Source: Trichuris trichiura (lineage: Eukaryota > Nematoda > Enoplea > Trichinellida > Trichuridae). Taken from it: 64,000 nucleotides of DNA. The stretch spans positions 124,001-188,000 of the forward strand of contig JBAJFE010000014.1 in assembly GCA_037903355.1 (NCBI GenBank), written 5' to 3'. Shown one piece after another: positions 36,070 to 48,077 of this stretch. The notes beneath the pieces were generated by a model. The model saw nothing but the letters and a program-made list of their open reading frames with translations, did not search any database and had not been told where the DNA came from. A program made the position numbers and the translations under genes. Numbering within the stretch: the stretch's first letter is position 1; every line of letters begins with the position of its first letter.

Positions 36070-38351
36070 ATGCATGAAAACATACCTAAGGTAAATACCG
36101 TACCCTCAACCCCAACCATGCCCTCAACAAGCTCTCTCCTTTTTCGGTACAGTACAGGAATAAAACGAGGTCACGTTCGTTGGCTATACGATATCATTGA
36201 CTACAAAAACAATGCGATCTCATCTTACGGAGCTCGTTTGTTTTCAGGTTTCAACAATCAGTTTGTTTTTAGATCAAAATACGTTTTCGTTACTTTTCCC
36301 ATGACATTTTTAGCGCGTTATAGCAAACTTAGGGGCAATGGAACGGCCGATAAATTGTCTTATGGGCGGATGATGCTTGAATCGTCAAGGTCCACGTTTG
36401 ATTGCGTCTTGTTTTCCCTACAATTCATGGCTGGTCGCGCCTTCCCTTTGCTACACGTTTCGTAAGTGGTTTTTATCATGTCAGCGGAGAAAATGTTTTT
36501 CCAGCTCGTTTGGTAAAAAGTGTTTGTTTTACTCATTCCATCTTAACGTGCACTTGAGTAGAATTAGTCTCAGCGCTTACGGCGTTTACGCAGTGCATGA
36601 AATTAGCAGACTGTTGACTTTCAGTGCAGATTTTCTTGTTGTTCATAATTTGCTGCGAGAATTAGTTGCGCAAAATTTAAACGCTTTATCACGACTAATG
36701 CCTTCAGTGAGCAGCGTCTACTATTCTTATAGTTATTTTCTCAAGCTCTATCCAGAGTGCAGCTATTGTATTATTTGTTTACAATTTTTGTAAACTTGTT
36801 TTGTATTTTTAGATTTGCGGAATTCAAGCGATTAATAGTTTTAGGGAAGCAACGTTTTCGGGGACTACCATTTTACGTGGTTTTAACTAATCGCATAGTG
36901 GTGAATAAAGTTCTTCAACAAATCGGGAACGAATTTCCTTCAGCATAGTGTTATTTCTACGTGAAATATACCTTTTCGAACGTACATTTATGGATGCTGT
37001 TTGCAACTGCTGTTTAAGTTTACGGTCGCGATGACAGAGGAAACTTCTCGTGTAGGTTACTTGACGCATTTCGCAAGAATCAAAACTTCTTTTTAGGATA
37101 TGACAATAGCTTCTAATGTCGCTTCTTTATTCTTGCGACTGTATCACAAAAGGAATCTCTACGGGCATCTCAGTAGAGTGAGTACGGTTCATAAGTTCTG
37201 TGTGTACCTTTCATCTCTTTTCTTTCGTTACATTTGCATAACCTTGTTCTACTCTCGTATTTTATCATGCACATCAGACACTGACTGCGAAATAACGATC
37301 TTTTGTCCTTTCTCATTTGGTTGATAAATGTTCATTTAACTATTGAATTTTAAGCTGCGTAGTTTCAGTATATCTTTCTGTTCTTGTTTTGCGCAATTAT
37401 GTATACCATACTAGCTTACTAAGCTTAACTTTTTACTGGTCAGCTACTTTGCGTTGCATTTTTTATCCGTCTTGTTCGAAATATTTAGTTTTAAATGATT
37501 ATCTTAGCTTGAATCTTATACTGGTTGTCTACTTGCGATATTCTAGTTTTTGCCAGTTATACGACCCGCCGACATACTGTAGGTTTGCTGGCCACCCTTT
37601 AAGTCTTTACGTGAGCCTCAGCATAAAGGTATGCCTATATTTTGAGTTAGACGGAGATGAGGGCGGAATAGGTTAGCGGGCACGCTGCCTAGTAATGGCA
37701 GAACAGGATAGTCGCATGCTTGCCAAAAAAAGAACCTGCATATTTCAGACGGTGGGTTGCATAACCTACAAGACTCATTATTCTAATATTTTTGCTCGAT
37801 GAAGGCGTAGATGTTTCTTATGGGCCATAAAGTTTCAACATTTTTGCCTAGTGCATAAACACGAAATTTTTGGTCGATGCTTTTAGTGTTTGCTACTTAT
37901 TGTTTCTCTCTAAAAATTGGAAGATTGGTAAAGCGTGGACATTCCAGCTCACGTTAATTATACTAGTTGAAGTTCTATGAAGACTTCATTTTTGTGTTTA
38001 GGAGGCAGAAAACTTGTTCATGCCCGATGCGGTGCTTATATTCGACGGAAATCAGCTTACTTCTGTACAAAACATTGTCCAGTTTTATCGTTCAGTTCGT
38101 AATGTCACTTCCGAGGTGATCCACTGCGATGCTCAATTACTACGCCGTAATTGGAATGTTCACCGTACTCAGCTATGCTATAATGTTTTCATTTAGGTAC
38201 TCAGATGCCTTACGTTGTTATGGCAGTGGTTACTATAGAAGTGGATGAAACCAGTGCAATTCAGAAACGTGTTTACCACACACTAGTTCTGATGAAGAAC
38301 GATGATCATTACAAGATAAAGTCTGCCATTGTGCGGCATATGCCGATTTAA
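36070..38351 (+). CDS. NTF2-like domain protein, resembling NXT mRNA-export cofactor
   Basis: Four exons join in frame to 133 residues: 36070..36090 (candidate first exon, MHENIPK), 37097..37177, 38002..38146 and 38197..38351 (TAA). Introns are GT-AG and the second-to-third junction is phase 0. The fold signature is that of NTF2-like proteins: a first helix with ASLFLRLYHKRNLYGHLSR, then ENLFMPDAVLIFDGN (compare the LY-x-x-x-A-x-L-x-W/F-x-G-N of NXT1), DAQ at the middle strand, VVMAVVTIEVDE and RVYHTLVLMKNDDHYKIKSAIVR. Size matches NXT1/p15, which pairs with the NXF1 exporter at the nuclear pore; it could also be another NTF2-fold protein. The first exon is the least certain, because a second in-frame ATG lies at the start of exon 2. 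It converges with PTPA. Confidence 0.7.
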
Positions 38352-39465
38352 CTATCCTCATTATTAAAGGTTTACAATACCTTCTTGTATCGCAAGCTTT
38401 TCTTTACTTAACATTTGTAGTGGATCTCTTTATTGTGGGACACGCAGTTCCCTTGCATTATCTCTTACTGCTAATAAACTTTTCAATTTTGCAATTCAGC
38501 GAAGAGCAGAAGCAGCAGAAAGATGTACCATGAAAAATTGATAATTAAAAACTAAACTTCGAACATTATTCATAAAAGAAGTTAGGATACTGCAATAAAA
38601 AATTGGTAGACTAAAGCCTTCCAGCAGCAATGTTTCATCGATGCTGCGTATTATTTTTAAAAATGTAGAAACAATATCACGAATAAATAAGACAAGGAAA
38701 AATTAGAATGGACTACGACGCTTTCGCACAACTAAAACTGCCGCTATCGCAAAGCATATTCATCGTTTCATTCTTCTGCCATTCGTCCAAATCAAACTGT
38801 TCCTAAATGCAAAACCTAAGGTTAAAATATGCGCGAATTGATGACTGACTGTAAGAAGTCAAAATAAAACTCAAATGGGAGCCATACTAACGACAGCTAC
38901 GAAATGAAAATCCGTATCTGATGAAAATCGAATTTGAGTTTGTAGAAAAGAGGAAGCTCACACAATTGACTCCAAAGTAGTTGAAAGCAGCTGAAAGTTT
39001 ATGACTGCGAAAATTTCTACTGATTGTAAAAAGTGCACGATCGAGCATTCGGCTTGCGAAGTGCGCAATGCAAAAGTTTAAATTGCTAATAATCTAAAGC
39101 TAAGCGGAAAACCTTGAATTCGAATTCAGGTAGTAAGCAGAATTTGCGCTTTGACAAGAGCGCGAGTTCGCAAAGAATTAAGAGTTCAAAAATAGGCAAT
39201 CTACGGGGACAATTAGGAAATATGCTGTCGACCCCTAACAAAAAACAATATCAGCCCACCAGGCAAATTCATGCTCAACTGGTATTACTTTTCGAAAAAA
39301 TTACAATGCTGGAACATTAATCTATGCCAAATGTGGGACTGAAAAAGAGCTATGCAAATTTTGAACTCAAAATAAGATAGGTTACGCGTTAACTTACAAA
39401 GAATCACAGCTATTGCAAGTACTCTAAAACACATGCCATCTGGAGCTTCGGCATACATAAGGTGT
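38352..39465. other. Intergenic between two convergent genes
   Basis: Holds the 3' flanks of the NTF2-like gene and PTPA. The 68-codon plus frame at 39114 lacks a usable start or splice context and is not called. Confidence 0.4.
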
Positions 39466-41125
39466 CTAGAAAGTAAAAATAGCTAGAAGAAAAGAATATG
39501 TACAAATTATTAGAGTAAAAAAAAAGGATTGTAATACGGTGGTAAAATTCGCAGGTAGCCTACCTTTTAATGGTTCAGGAGTGGAACTCGGAGCAGTAGT
39601 TTCTGGTTCTATGGAAAGTAAGGTGCCAAAAACGAAATGCTGAACAACAGGAAACTTTTGAAGAACCTAGACAGGTAGAGAAAAATCAAAAGAACTTGTA
39701 CACGCAAAGCAGTATAGAGAACAACCTCGCCAATGTACATGCGAAGGAGACCCTCATTCATTTTTTGCCAAGAAGGCACACCGCTTATATTCCAAAGCTG
39801 ATTAGAATGCTCTGCGAAAGGTCCCACTTTAACCTAAAAAAGAAATAAAAAACATAAAACAGTTTTTTAGAAAAAATAGACTAGTTAGCATGGAGAAGAT
39901 AGAAAAAAAATAATGACCGTGTTAATGTGGTGAATGCAAGCCATAAACATGTATTGGTTAGCAAAAGTTCGAGCTGTCTTCTTCTGAACGTAACTGGAGG
40001 GTTCCAACCGCTCGTGGCCTACAAACACATGAATCAGAGAAATGTTAGAAGAAGCAATAAAATGTCAACTTGCCAATTAGCTGAGAGCTACCCCAAAAGA
40101 ATGGCAAGAAATGGAAATCATCCAGACACCAAACACCGTGGCTTCCGGCAGGCTCCAGCTTGTAGACTCTTTGCAATTTTCGACACAAGTCAAGGTACCT
40201 GAAAAGCCTTTGTGAAAAACAGTGTATCCAGTCGAGTCAACGGAAAAGTTGCCTAACGAAAACTCGGTTCACAATCGCCGCAGGATCTGTCCCATCAAAC
40301 ATACCAATGCTATGCAAGCAACATAGGAACATGACGAAACATGCCTCGTGACCAAAAAAGATAAACCTGGATGAAGATGAATTCTTCTTTAAAAAATCGT
40401 ACCAGTTCCGTAGTCAATACGCGTAGCATTACCGAAGCTATCCTCGAAATAGGGAGCCAATTCTACAACAGCTTCTTGGTTTTTATTCGCTAGCACGGAT
40501 GAAACCAAAGCGACGGAATTCTAAACTGGTAACATCAGAGTTTTAGTAAAGATCAACGCAGCCAACCTCCTTCAGTTTTGCTTCCCAAGTTCGAAAGGCA
40601 AAATTTCCAAAACGAGAGTTCTGATCTACCGGTGGCGTTTCGTCAACCCATCTGTCCATTACATCCATCAATGAGATCAGATCTCGAATTATCTGCGGAA
40701 TAAACAAGCACACTACGAAATGAATCATTGCGGCGTCAAGCTTACTTTCGTTTCTTCCAAAGCGTCGGTTAATGAACGACCCTTCACAGCGCGGTTTAGC
40801 AATTCCAAAAAAGCCACGTAACGATGGAATGCCTAAAGGTTTAAAAATAACAAAAGCACACTGCCTAGACTCTATGCAACGCAACATGCATGCAAGTATT
40901 CGACGCAAGGACCTTCGCTGGGCTAAAAAAGTAGTAGACTTGAGACCTGCAAGCAATCACCTCAGCTAAGCGAAACGTCTTAAAAGGAATTTACAACAAT
41001 TCCGATGAGTGAACTCTGCCTGATGGAAAATCGGAATGTACCTTCGAATTCGTCCATTTTTTCATGTCTTCAATGGATAGAATTTCACGTTTCGGATGAA
41101 CAAACGATGGCTGCGCGACAGCCAT
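39466..41125 (-). CDS. PTPA: Serine/threonine phosphatase 2A activator PTPA
   Basis: PTPA is a peptidyl-prolyl isomerase-type activator of PP2A. Ten minus-strand exons give 322 residues, close to the human length: 41125..41042, 40832..40746, 40692..40567, 40520..40403, 40352..40253, 40198..40074, 40018..39918, 39833..39726, 39666..39564, 39482..39466. The start [16 protein letters not shown] matches the family beginning; landmarks include [72 protein letters not shown] and QHFVFGTLL. Three introns are unusual: those after 40253 and 40074 have GC donors (GCAACT and GCAAGT), and the intron before 40352 ends TTTTTTG instead of AG, although frame and homology require the exon to begin there. The last exon (AIFTF) is inferred from frame only. 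If the odd acceptor is genuine and unused, the gene would be impaired. Confidence 0.93.
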
Positions 41126-42513
41126 GACAGAGCAAGTGGAGCAATTGACTGGAAAGTTAAAGCCAGCTGGTCTAAATCATATATTCAAGCAGTTTAGGCA
41201 CAACTGGATTCAACTGGAATAGACCGAGAGATCAAATATCCACAAAGCGTAACTGTATATCATAAAATATGACGCAGATGGGAGTGTTAGAAACAGTATA
41301 AGCGGTTTTGCATATGCAAAAAGCAAAATCGCATACAAATTTAGTTAATAATGCTTTACGGATTTGCAGGTTAGTAATATAATGCGCTTCAGCCAATGTT
41401 ATACATACACGATGAATCAGATGAACAGCTAACTAGAAAACTACTTAATTTTTAGGATTTTAAAATGATTGCAATCGAAGCTTACTCAAGCTTAAGTACA
41501 GCAGCCGGCATTCAATTAAAGTTGAGCAGGCTAAGATGAAACGTTTGCTTTGAATTCACCATATTGTCACGTAAACGGAAAATCTTAACAGTAGCGACAA
41601 TAAAGCAAACATTGCAGCTATACTTTTAAATTTAAGAGCGCACTGCTTAACCACAACTCTGTGAATTATTTTGCAAGGTTTCCGCCGTCTTTTTACCGAT
41701 TGCGTGCAATGTATAATTACTTCATTTAACTCTTAAAAAGATTCAAAGCGTCCAGTCTTCCATTTCAACATTCGTCAGTTGCAAGAAAACCACACTGAAG
41801 ACTCAACCACTTTTTTAATTCAAACATTTTAGGAACGGAAGTTCTAGAATCAATACAAATTTGAAGAGTACCAAATTAGCTCGTGATATCTGTAGCGGCC
41901 GGAATTTTAGGATGCCTTTAGCATTTTAGAGCTCTTTGAGCAGACATTTCTCTTCTTTTAAGGTGCGCAATTACGCTTTACAGAAGGGTAGGCACTCTGT
42001 CCATGATAGTAGAATATGGCCGTGCCGCGGGAATGAGAAAGCACCCATTGGCGGTTTTATAATGTGTGCCCATTGGAGTCAGTTGAATTAACGACGAAGT
42101 TCATCAGAGAAGCCTCTTTTTAATATCATAAACTGCCACAATATAGTGGATCAGCGCTTATGCTTATACATTACAATTTTCACATCCGACGTTGCGTCTA
42201 CACTGAATAAATTACAATTCGGCATTCTAAACTTCGAATTTCCGTGAAAAGAAATAAACGTATCTTGATCACTGTTGTTCCTCAAATGAATGCCCGCCAC
42301 GCATATGTCGCTCCAACGTTGACCAGCTGAATGGTGATCTCATCATTCCGTCGTTGATTTTACAGACTGTGCTCTCCCGTGCTTTTAGAACTACTCGTTG
42401 GGAGTCGAGGAAGAATGCAAAGATTAAATGGAATTGTCTTGTTTAAAGTTAAGCTTCTTAATTTAAAACTTTTTTAGAAACTGTATTGCCTTCTCATATG
42501 ATCGTACTCTTAC
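41126..42513. other. No recognisable gene
   Basis: PTPA promoter side and intergenic sequence; only short unsupported open frames. Confidence 0.4.
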
Positions 42514-42944
42514 TTAGTCCTTATCAGTCCATGAAAATGGAGCAAGAAGAGTTCTAAAAGCCCTGTTAATTATTTCAGTTTTATGCCGCGTTAAAACAGG
42601 TTCGCCGAAACAGCAGACGCGGAAAATATAATATAGTGCTTTGAAAGCCACGGAAGTAAAAGCTTTGTTACTAGCGGGCACTAGTGATCTAGAAAGATAA
42701 AATGTTGTACAGAAAGCCATTACGAAACAACCTTACTCTGAACGATTGCTTTCAGTTTAAACAAAGCGCCTACAAGCACTTTAACTATATCAAACATTAA
42801 ACTAATTTGCTGATGACAATTGCTCTGCAACACTGCCACATCAAAGTAGGCTTGGTCAAGCAGGGTTGATCGCCAAAGTTCGTTATGGTGGGGAAGCATA
42901 GCTGCCAACGCAGAGTGAAAGATATTGACGTTAATTTTAACGTC
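42514..42944 (-). CDS. Unidentified gene, two 3' exons
   Basis: Two minus-strand exons, 42944..42737 and 42680..42514, join in phase across a 56-bp GT-AG intron (acceptor ATCACTAG) and end with TAA. The 124 residues read as a helical protein (for example ALAAMLPHHNELWRSTLLD, then QISLMFDIVKVLVGALFKL, KALYYIFRVCCFGEPVLT and ending LAPFSWTDKD). An acceptor precedes 42944 (CTACAAG) and a good donor (GTGAGT) lies at about 42978, so at least one more exon should precede, but no clean frame was found. No family is recognised. On the plus strand the same stretch is open from ATG at about 42881, which is the competing reading. Confidence 0.4.
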
Positions 42945-43066
42945 CTTGTAGTGCGCACAGGAAAAGAAACAGGCACTCACTTGGCTCGTGACGAACCGGA
43001 ACTTTGTGGCTTGGTGAGTTTATCAAACTGAGACAACATCCTCCAAAGCGTTCAACGCATTCACAG

Positions 43067-44611
43067 GTAGCCGCTAAAGCACCAGCAATAGAGAAACAGG
43101 GATATGACTACTCGACGCTCAAGCTGTTGGCCGAACTCTACGATGCAATGATGCGAACAGATACCCATTTGGATCCAGAAGGGTATCAAAAAGCGAGCCT
43201 TTTACATAACGTTGGGAAAATTTATCTAAAGACGGAACGATGGAAGACACTTACGAGCGGGAAGGTAGTTCGAGTAACAGACAACCTGGACGATTTGAGA
43301 CGACAAGTTGCAGAGTTGCAAAAGACTGTTGCGGTAATCATCAACAAGATGATAAACATAAATTCTACCAGTTTGCATCTGTTTAGGAAACAAAGGATCG
43401 ACAAGTACAGAAAGCAGTTACAACTCTTTCAAAGTTGACAGATACTCACGTGTCAGCCACGTTAGATGAGCTGAGTGACATCTACCGAGGAATTGGCAAA
43501 GGTGTCCGTATACGCAATGACGAAGTAAAAAACATTGTAAGACAGCTGAGCAAACAAGGAATTATGGCACCTGAAGAAACAAGCGTAGTCAGCAAAACTA
43601 TAAGTTGTGTAAAGCTAGAGGGCAGCACTCCTGCTCAATTTGTTCAAGTAATTGCGCCAGGGGTGATAACGCGACAAGATGGCACTGTTAAAACTCGCTC
43701 CAAATTGATGAACATAGGCAAGCGACCAGCAGAGGTAATCCTGCATTGCTAACTCGTAAAAATAAGAATGAACTTTAATTTTCATTAGGAACCGGCTGCT
43801 GTGGAGAAGAAAGAACCAAGCAAGCCAGAGGTAAGTGCGTATAGATACTGTTAAAGCATTAAGCCGTGACACTGCAAAGGTTGTGGACAAACCCAAAACG
43901 GCAAAACCAGCAGAAGTGCCAGCATCTTCGTCGAAGAAAAAGGCATTACCAAAGAAGGATTCTTTAAAGAAGGTTCAAACAATGCCCACATGGACTATAT
44001 GCCCTCAATAGAAGGATGTTCTATTAAGGCAACGCCAGAATCGGCTAAATCAGGTTCTTCGCAAAGCAATACGACAAGCAGGTCAAGTTCGCAAAAGCGG
44101 AGCTTGGAGCGTGTTAGCAGCATGCTTGGCATTAAAACCGGAGATAGATCAGCCAAAAGTTTGGCTCAAGATTTGCAGTAGCTATTTGCATAATCGATGC
44201 TGTCAGTATCTGTTTCCAACCTCAATATTCAGATTTCAACCGGCAACAACGGGAGACGAAAAGAACGACCAACTCTTAATTGTGCTAAACCTGCTCGAGG
44301 ATGTGGAAAGCAAAAATCGGCCATTCTCTGCACTGGAATTAAAATTCGTAAGAGCAGCAGTTTTTTAGTGGGGAGAATCCGCGGTATAGCGCGCAAATTT
44401 TTAGGTACGAAATGTCATAGAGAATGAGACAACCGTGCCACTTGAAAAAGTACAGTTAGCGCTCAACGAAGCAGCTGAGCAGAAGCTGATTACGCCAGCT
44501 CAGGCAAACAAGGCGTTTATGGACCTCAGCAGGGAAGTGATAAAGGGCACTGGGAATGTGCCTTTGACAAAAGTGAGAAAACTATTCGACGGAATAATGC
44601 CTGCAAAGTAG
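43067..44611 (+). CDS. Unidentified multi-exon gene with helical ends and Lys/Ser-rich linker
   Basis: In-frame exons: 43067..43333, 43387..43734, 43789..43830, 43880..43972, 44029..44181 (stop), then a second possible 3' set 44210..44347 and 44405..44611 (TAG). Introns are 42-58 bp GT-AG in the first set. Residues 1-90 or so are helical (GYDYSTLKLLAELYDAMMR, DNLDDLRRQVAELQKTVA). Exon 2 has another helical unit (TDTHVSATLDELSDIYRG, VKNIVRQLSKQG). Exons 3-5 are a low-complexity Lys/Pro/Ser/Ala linker. The last exons again hold helices (PLEKVQLALNEAAEQKL, PLTKVRKLFDGI). How exon 5 joins the last two exons is unclear: either it ends the short form at 44181, or a donor at about 44112 links onward. 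The 5' end is open at the acceptor ATTCACAG. I recognise no family. Confidence 0.55.
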
Positions 44612-45061
44612 CAGCTCATGCTTCTACTTTCAGCACCTGATAATAATATGTAAAATATTTTGCTAATCAATTGCTATTACGTCCGTATTTGATGCACCCA
44701 ATTTACTCTCGCAACAATAAGAAACCGAAAATTTGTTTGCCCTGTTGCTTGGACGCAAAAGAAATTCTGTATGGTGAAATGATCTCGAACACAATTAGAA
44801 CTGATTTAGAACAAACGCTAAACAATTTGAGATATTCTTTCTGTAAGCAGTAAAAAGTTCTGTATATTTGAGTCTGCTTTTCGGTTCGACCCTAGTACAT
44901 CTTCGGAACGTCGGAGGTTAAATAGCGTGTTAAACGAACAATTTACAAATTTGGCACTAATTTTATTCTCACCATGGCTTGGCAATGCACCAAAGTGAAG
45001 TAGTGATCTGACAAAAGAGTATAATCCTCAAAATGATAGGGTAGGACTTCTTGGAAAGTTT
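44612..45061. other. No recognisable gene
   Basis: AT-rich 3' flank of the preceding gene. Confidence 0.4.
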
Positions 45062-45178
45062 TGACAGCGGTGGGATTCGAACCCACGCCAGTATTCACTG
45101 ACCAGAACACTCAGACCTGCTGCAAGCAGGCAAGTTTGCACTTGAGTCTGGCGCCTTAGACCGCTCGGCCACGCTGTC
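45062..45178 (-). tRNA. tRNA-Leu(CAA) with 33-nt intron
   Basis: Intact; the intron hairpin is CCTGC-TTGCA-GCAGG, a loop sequence unlike the other copies. It lies outside the palindromic units. Confidence 0.96.
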
Positions 45179-45801
45179 TTACAATACACTTAGAACTATT
45201 CCAATCATAAAACTTCTCCTGTTCAGTTCACACGAGCAGAGTAGCATTGTTCAAACTACGAGCCTTTTGCCGAACAAAAAGTGCCACTTTCATGTTACGC
45301 TTCAGTTTTTAAAGACCAAAGGTAAAGTTCATGCTTCACGTTGTCCGTAACGTTGTTATTATTACAGGAACAAAACCACGAAAATACATTTGAAAAATGG
45401 GAAAATTTTTTAAAATTAGGCTTGAAAAAGTGTAAAAGATGGCCCTCAGCCTGTCCTGCAACTTTAACGGAAAAGTGTAACAAATTAGAACGGCTGGCAG
45501 CTGCTGCGCGTAGAATTTTTTCCTGAAACATTATGTAGGTTCCTTGTAATCGAAATAGAAAGAGGTCAAGCTGAACGTTAACTAAATGAACGAGGAAATA
45601 TTTCCTTTCAGCACTGATTTTCTAACTCATAGATAATATGAAGCAAAACACAAATGCTCATTATCTATACAGAAGCAGGCCGCTCAACCAATATTTAATT
45701 TTTAACTGATGAAAACGAAGCATTTTGTAACGGGAGCGTTCATTTTCATTATAAAGTTTTGTTACGGTACAACCTGTTGATGATAAGCAAGCTTTCACTC
45801 C

Positions 45802-45834
45802 GTGGGTTTGGGTCCGCTCTCGACCCGTCCTCAG
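45802..45834 (-). ncRNA. Hammerhead-ribozyme-like motif, copy 2 (mutated core)
   Basis: Minus strand: CTGAGGA, C, stem GGGTC/GACCC, then AAAC in place of GAAA. The GAAA change at the conserved G suggests an inactive relic. The flank GCGGTCTAA on the plus strand is shared with copy 1. Confidence 0.45.
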
Positions 45835-46110
45835 CGGTCTAAATCAGAGAATTCTTCCAAAGGCGATTAACTAAATTTGATGCGGAAACGCCAATGATGA
45901 AGACTGCGCAAATCCTAGAGGTTGTTTCTTGTCAAATGAAGAAACTCTTCCACGCGTAGGAACGAGTCTACTACTTCATTAAAATGCTGGCAAAATTCAT
46001 CCTTGACTTTAACAAGACTTGTGAATATCATAATAACAGAGCAACTGAATTTATTACAATGTCCAAGTGACTTTGATATAACATTCCTGGTAGCTTGTTC
46101 TAGAAATTAC

Positions 46111-46225
46111 TGACACCAGTGGGAACTGAACCAACACTAATATTCACTGACCAGAACTCTCAGACCTGCGTAACGCAGGCACGTTCGCACTTGAATTTGG
46201 CGCCATAGACTGCTCAGCAGCAGTC
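46111..46225 (-). pseudogene. Decayed tRNA-Leu(CAA)
   Basis: The intron hairpin, variable arm and anticodon region are recognisable, but acceptor pairing is lost and the T-arm reads AACTGAACC. Many scattered changes point to an old copy. Confidence 0.8.
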
Positions 46226-46924
46226 CCGAATATCACTTTCGTTTATCCATCATAATGAAAATAAAACAGTTTCCAGGTGGGCTGTTCTACCAAGTATTAA
46301 TATAATTTCCGGCCAGCGCAGTTAGAAATATTCTTATTAAATTATCGACTTAGGAAGGCAAGCTATCCACATGGAAATTGTATCTGAAAGGATTTCTCTT
46401 GCTAATGTTTCCAGATTCTAGTGTATTGCCACAGTAAAACCGCTGTGAATAGAATCATAGAAGCAACGAACCAGTAACTGACATGCACTAGCCTGCTACC
46501 TTTCTTTCTTTGAGAAAGTTGTCCGTTCGCGTCGTGTAAAAACGTACATGCTGGGATAGAGAGACGCCGTTCTCATTGCCTAGAAAGATAATATCAGCGC
46601 AGACAACACTCTTAAAGATGGTAGAGATGAAGTGTAATTAACGTCAGTCTGTTGAAAGGCTAGGGAGAAGTCCTTTTTACTCTTACAAGCGAGTTCAGAG
46701 GATAGCACCCTAGGAAGGGAGAAACCTTAGTAGAAACTGTAAACGTAAATGTAATAGGACTAACTTTTACAGCCAGCGTTATTAGAAACAGTTGAAATTT
46801 TCAGCGCAACAGGCAAATAGTTACACGCGCATATCAAATAGCATGATGCTCACAGTTACTTGAATAATAAAATAGCAGCGAAGTTGCTAGAGAAAGTTGT
46901 TTGCTTGTCAGGGCATAATTATTG
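46226..46924. other. Spacer, nothing recognised
   Basis: Unique-looking sequence left of the P2 unit with no supported open frame. Confidence 0.4.
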
Positions 46925-47505
46925 ATGACATTGCACCATGTAAACTCGTACACGGGCAGAGACCTTGAGTTGTGATCAACTGAACCCACTTCATCTACTC
47001 ACTTAATATCAACATTAGGGCTCCTTTTACAAAGCAAAACTAATTCATATATTGCTAACTAGCCAAAGCTGCATATTATTGAATCTTTCTTGAACCTTAT
47101 ATCTAGAGGGAATGCGGCTTGGAAGTAGAAAACTTCACAGCTTTCAAACTGAAAAACGTACGTGCTTTTTCTTTGTAAGCGCATCAAGGTTAGCACCACC
47201 GTGTCCCAGTGCTGACAGAAGTTCTTGGAAGGAACTGAATACATGCATTACATAGCTTATCTAGAAATAACATTTCTTACCAAAAATATGCAATGAAATA
47301 CCCCACTTATGCTTGATTTTATTAACCAAACTATCATTCAAAAAACTGCGCACATTGCGCATGTATTAGTACAGCTCTTTCCAGAAGCAATCAATCAATT
47401 AAGACATAAAGCAAAAAATGAGTGCTTTTGTTTTACTGCTCTACTGCTAAACAAGCAGATTCCTGTGTTTTAATGAATAAATTTTCAGGTCTACAATTCT
47501 CAAGA

Positions 47506-47622
47506 GACAGCGTGGCCGAGCGGTCTAAGGCGCCAGACTCAAGTGAAAACTTGTCTGCGTTGAGCAGATCTGAGTGTTCTGGTCAGTGAATACTGGCGTG
47601 GGTTCGAATCCCACCGCTGTCA
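47506..47622 (+). tRNA. tRNA-Leu(CAA) with 33-nt intron
   Basis: The intron hairpin is TCTGC/GCAGA, a compensated change of the outer pair compared with CCTGC/GCAGG. The TTTT terminator follows at once, and the Gypsy LTR begins 72 bp downstream. Confidence 0.96.
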
Positions 47623-47690
47623 ATTTTCGCTATCTATTTCAGAATTAATGAAACAGATTGCGCTATTTAACCATTACGTTAGTGCGAATG

Positions 47691-47694
47691 CTTG
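47691..47694. repeat. Gypsy target-site duplication, left copy
   Basis: CTTG precedes the left LTR and is repeated at 52895..52898 after the right LTR. The unoccupied paralogue at about 57840 (minus strand) reads GAATGCTTGTCCACC, with CTTG once. Confidence 0.9.
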
Positions 47695-48025
47695 TGTAAA
47701 ACTTCACGCGCTCAGTAGCACGAATCAAAAGCTTTATTCATTTGCACAGCGGACATGACAAGAACAGCGCACGTTCTGCCGAAAAAGATCTCTCCTCCTT
47801 CAGTCTTCCCCTTTTATAGCTGTCGTGTTCTTCCGCTTGGCTCCGTGCCAGCACTGCGGGTGGGCCAACTGGTTTTATTTGATGACCTTGATGCGGACCA
47901 CCGTGAGCGGCGGAGCGATTCTACCTAACGGTCTTCCCGTGCCGCCTGCTGCGAGTCGGCGCACTGGTTTTACCTGATGAACTTGATGTGGACCACCGTG
48001 AACGGCAAAGCGATTTCCTGTTACA
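47695..48025 (-). repeat. 3' LTR
   Basis: 331 bp beginning TGTAAAAC and ending GTTACA on the plus strand (TG...CA in both readings). In element sense it carries TATAAAAG at 47818..47811 and AATAAA at 47738..47733. An approximate direct duplication of about 95 bp (the GATGA-CTTGATG-GGACCACCGTGA block appears twice) lies in its upstream part. Confidence 0.95.
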
Positions 48026-48041
48026 CTGTTCCCCCTTCCGC
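48026..48041 (-). promoter_or_regulatory. Polypurine tract
   Basis: Immediately upstream of the 3' LTR in element sense the sequence is GCGGAAGGGGGAACAG, the expected plus-strand primer position. Confidence 0.85.
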
Positions 48042-48077
48042 TGAGGCATGTCCCCATGTCCTTTTCCACGTTTTCGC

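Noticed and set aside
43004..43066. Upstream extension of the unknown plus-strand gene from TTG at 43004
   Set aside because: No ATG, and a good acceptor at 43066 suggests the exon starts at 43067; the upstream stretch is more likely intron.
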